From an uncultured Caulobacteraceae bacterium (GTDB lineage: Bacteria > Pseudomonadota > Alphaproteobacteria > Caulobacterales > Caulobacteraceae): a stretch of 6,903 nucleotides of DNA. The stretch lies in the NCBI GenBank assembly GCA_903884915.1, contig CAISGS010000053.1, forward strand, positions 1 to 6,903, read 5' to 3'. Position 1 is the first letter of the stretch. Each line of letters begins with the position of its first letter. Below the pieces are notes generated by a model. It was not told where the DNA came from. It did not search any database and saw only the letters and a list, made by a program, of their open reading frames with translations. Of this stretch, positions 6,661-6,903 are shown in pieces. A program made the position numbers and the translations under genes.

Positions 6661-6666
6661 GGGGGA
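6661..6666 (+). promoter_or_regulatory. Ribosome binding site of the second receptor
   Basis: GGGGGA lies 7 nt before the ATG at 6674 and supports that start. Confidence 0.6.
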
Positions 6667-6673
6667 TTTGAAG

Positions 6674-6903
6674 ATGAGTTTTTTGCATAGCTACCGTAAT
6701 TTATCGCTTGGTGGAGTAGCACTCGCCGTGCTGACCATTGGAATGGTTAGCGCGCAATCTGCGAGCGCTGCAGCCGCGTCCGACGCCGCCTCGACCCCGG
6801 AAGCCACGGCGTTGAGCGAAGTCATTGTGACCGCAGAAAGGCGCGCCGCCAACGTCCAGAAAATCCCGATCTCGATCTCTGTCGTCAGCGCGCAGGCCAT
6901 GGA
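6674..6903 (+). CDS. TonB-dependent receptor, N-terminal part (cut by window edge)
   Basis: Only the first 76 residues are present. A signal peptide with the hydrophobic core GGVALAVLTIGMV ends near SASA (about residue 32), an Ala/Ser/Asp-rich spacer follows, then the TonB-box region EVIVTAERR (49-57) and the opening of the plug, NVQKIPISISVVSAQAM. This start is characteristic of the large TonB-dependent receptor family common in alphaproteobacteria. The plug opening differs from that of the receptor at 3062-5503 (a KIPISISVV type against a VKASLTAVQ type), so it is not a recent tandem copy and probably takes another ligand. It has its own upstream palindrome and ribosome binding site, suggesting independent control. 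The barrel and ligand loops are outside the window, so no substrate can be suggested. Confidence 0.92.
   Translation, partial: MSFLHSYRNLSLGGVALAVLTIGMVSAQSASAAAASDAASTPEATALSEVIVTAERRAANVQKIPISISVVSAQAM

Larger units (their letters stand above)
6384..6673. other. Intergenic region between phosphatase and second receptor
   Basis: This 290-nt stretch holds no credible gene. It contains two small hairpins (6422-6434 and 6439-6460), a perfect palindrome (6579-6593, extendable by one pair), and the ribosome binding site of the next gene. No canonical -35/-10 pair with correct spacing could be assigned, although the AT-rich part from 6620 to 6660 is the likeliest promoter site. Confidence 0.6.

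Overview
The window looks like a chromosomal stretch from a Gram-negative alphaproteobacterium, most likely Caulobacterales-like or sphingomonad-like. This rests on the moderately high G+C (judged by eye, not counted), two TonB-dependent receptors with 'EIVVTAP' / 'EVIVTAER' TonB-box regions, and an outer-membrane efflux lipoprotein next to them. Genus cannot be fixed from the sequence alone.

Layout. Positions 1-1326 (minus strand) hold most of a TolC-family outer-membrane efflux lipoprotein whose C-terminus lies beyond the left edge. A roughly 200-nt intergenic region (1327-1529) separates it from a divergently oriented set on the plus strand: a secreted 'esterase-like activity of phytase' family protein (1530-2909), a complete TonB-dependent outer-membrane receptor (3062-5503), and a periplasmic PAP2-type class A nonspecific acid phosphatase with a complete active site (5613-6383). 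After a 290-nt gap containing small hairpins and a perfect 17-nt palindrome, a second TonB-dependent receptor begins at 6674 and is cut by the right edge.

How the genes may work together (inference). A phytase-like enzyme, an outer-membrane active-transport receptor and a broad-specificity acid phosphatase, adjacent and co-oriented, look like a phosphate-ester scavenging locus. The exported phytase-like protein and the periplasmic phosphatase would release phosphate, and the receptor would bring a phosphorylated or metal-phosphate ligand across the outer membrane. Two direct-repeat elements with partial similarity to PhoB boxes lie upstream of the phytase-like gene (1472-1489) and of the receptor (2924-2941). 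They fit regulation by phosphate limitation but are degenerate. A 12-bp perfect hairpin just after the receptor stop codon may set the relative expression of receptor and phosphatase.

No RNA genes, insertion sequences, CRISPR arrays or phage features were seen. Both divergent genes flanking position 1400 appear to use TTG start codons.
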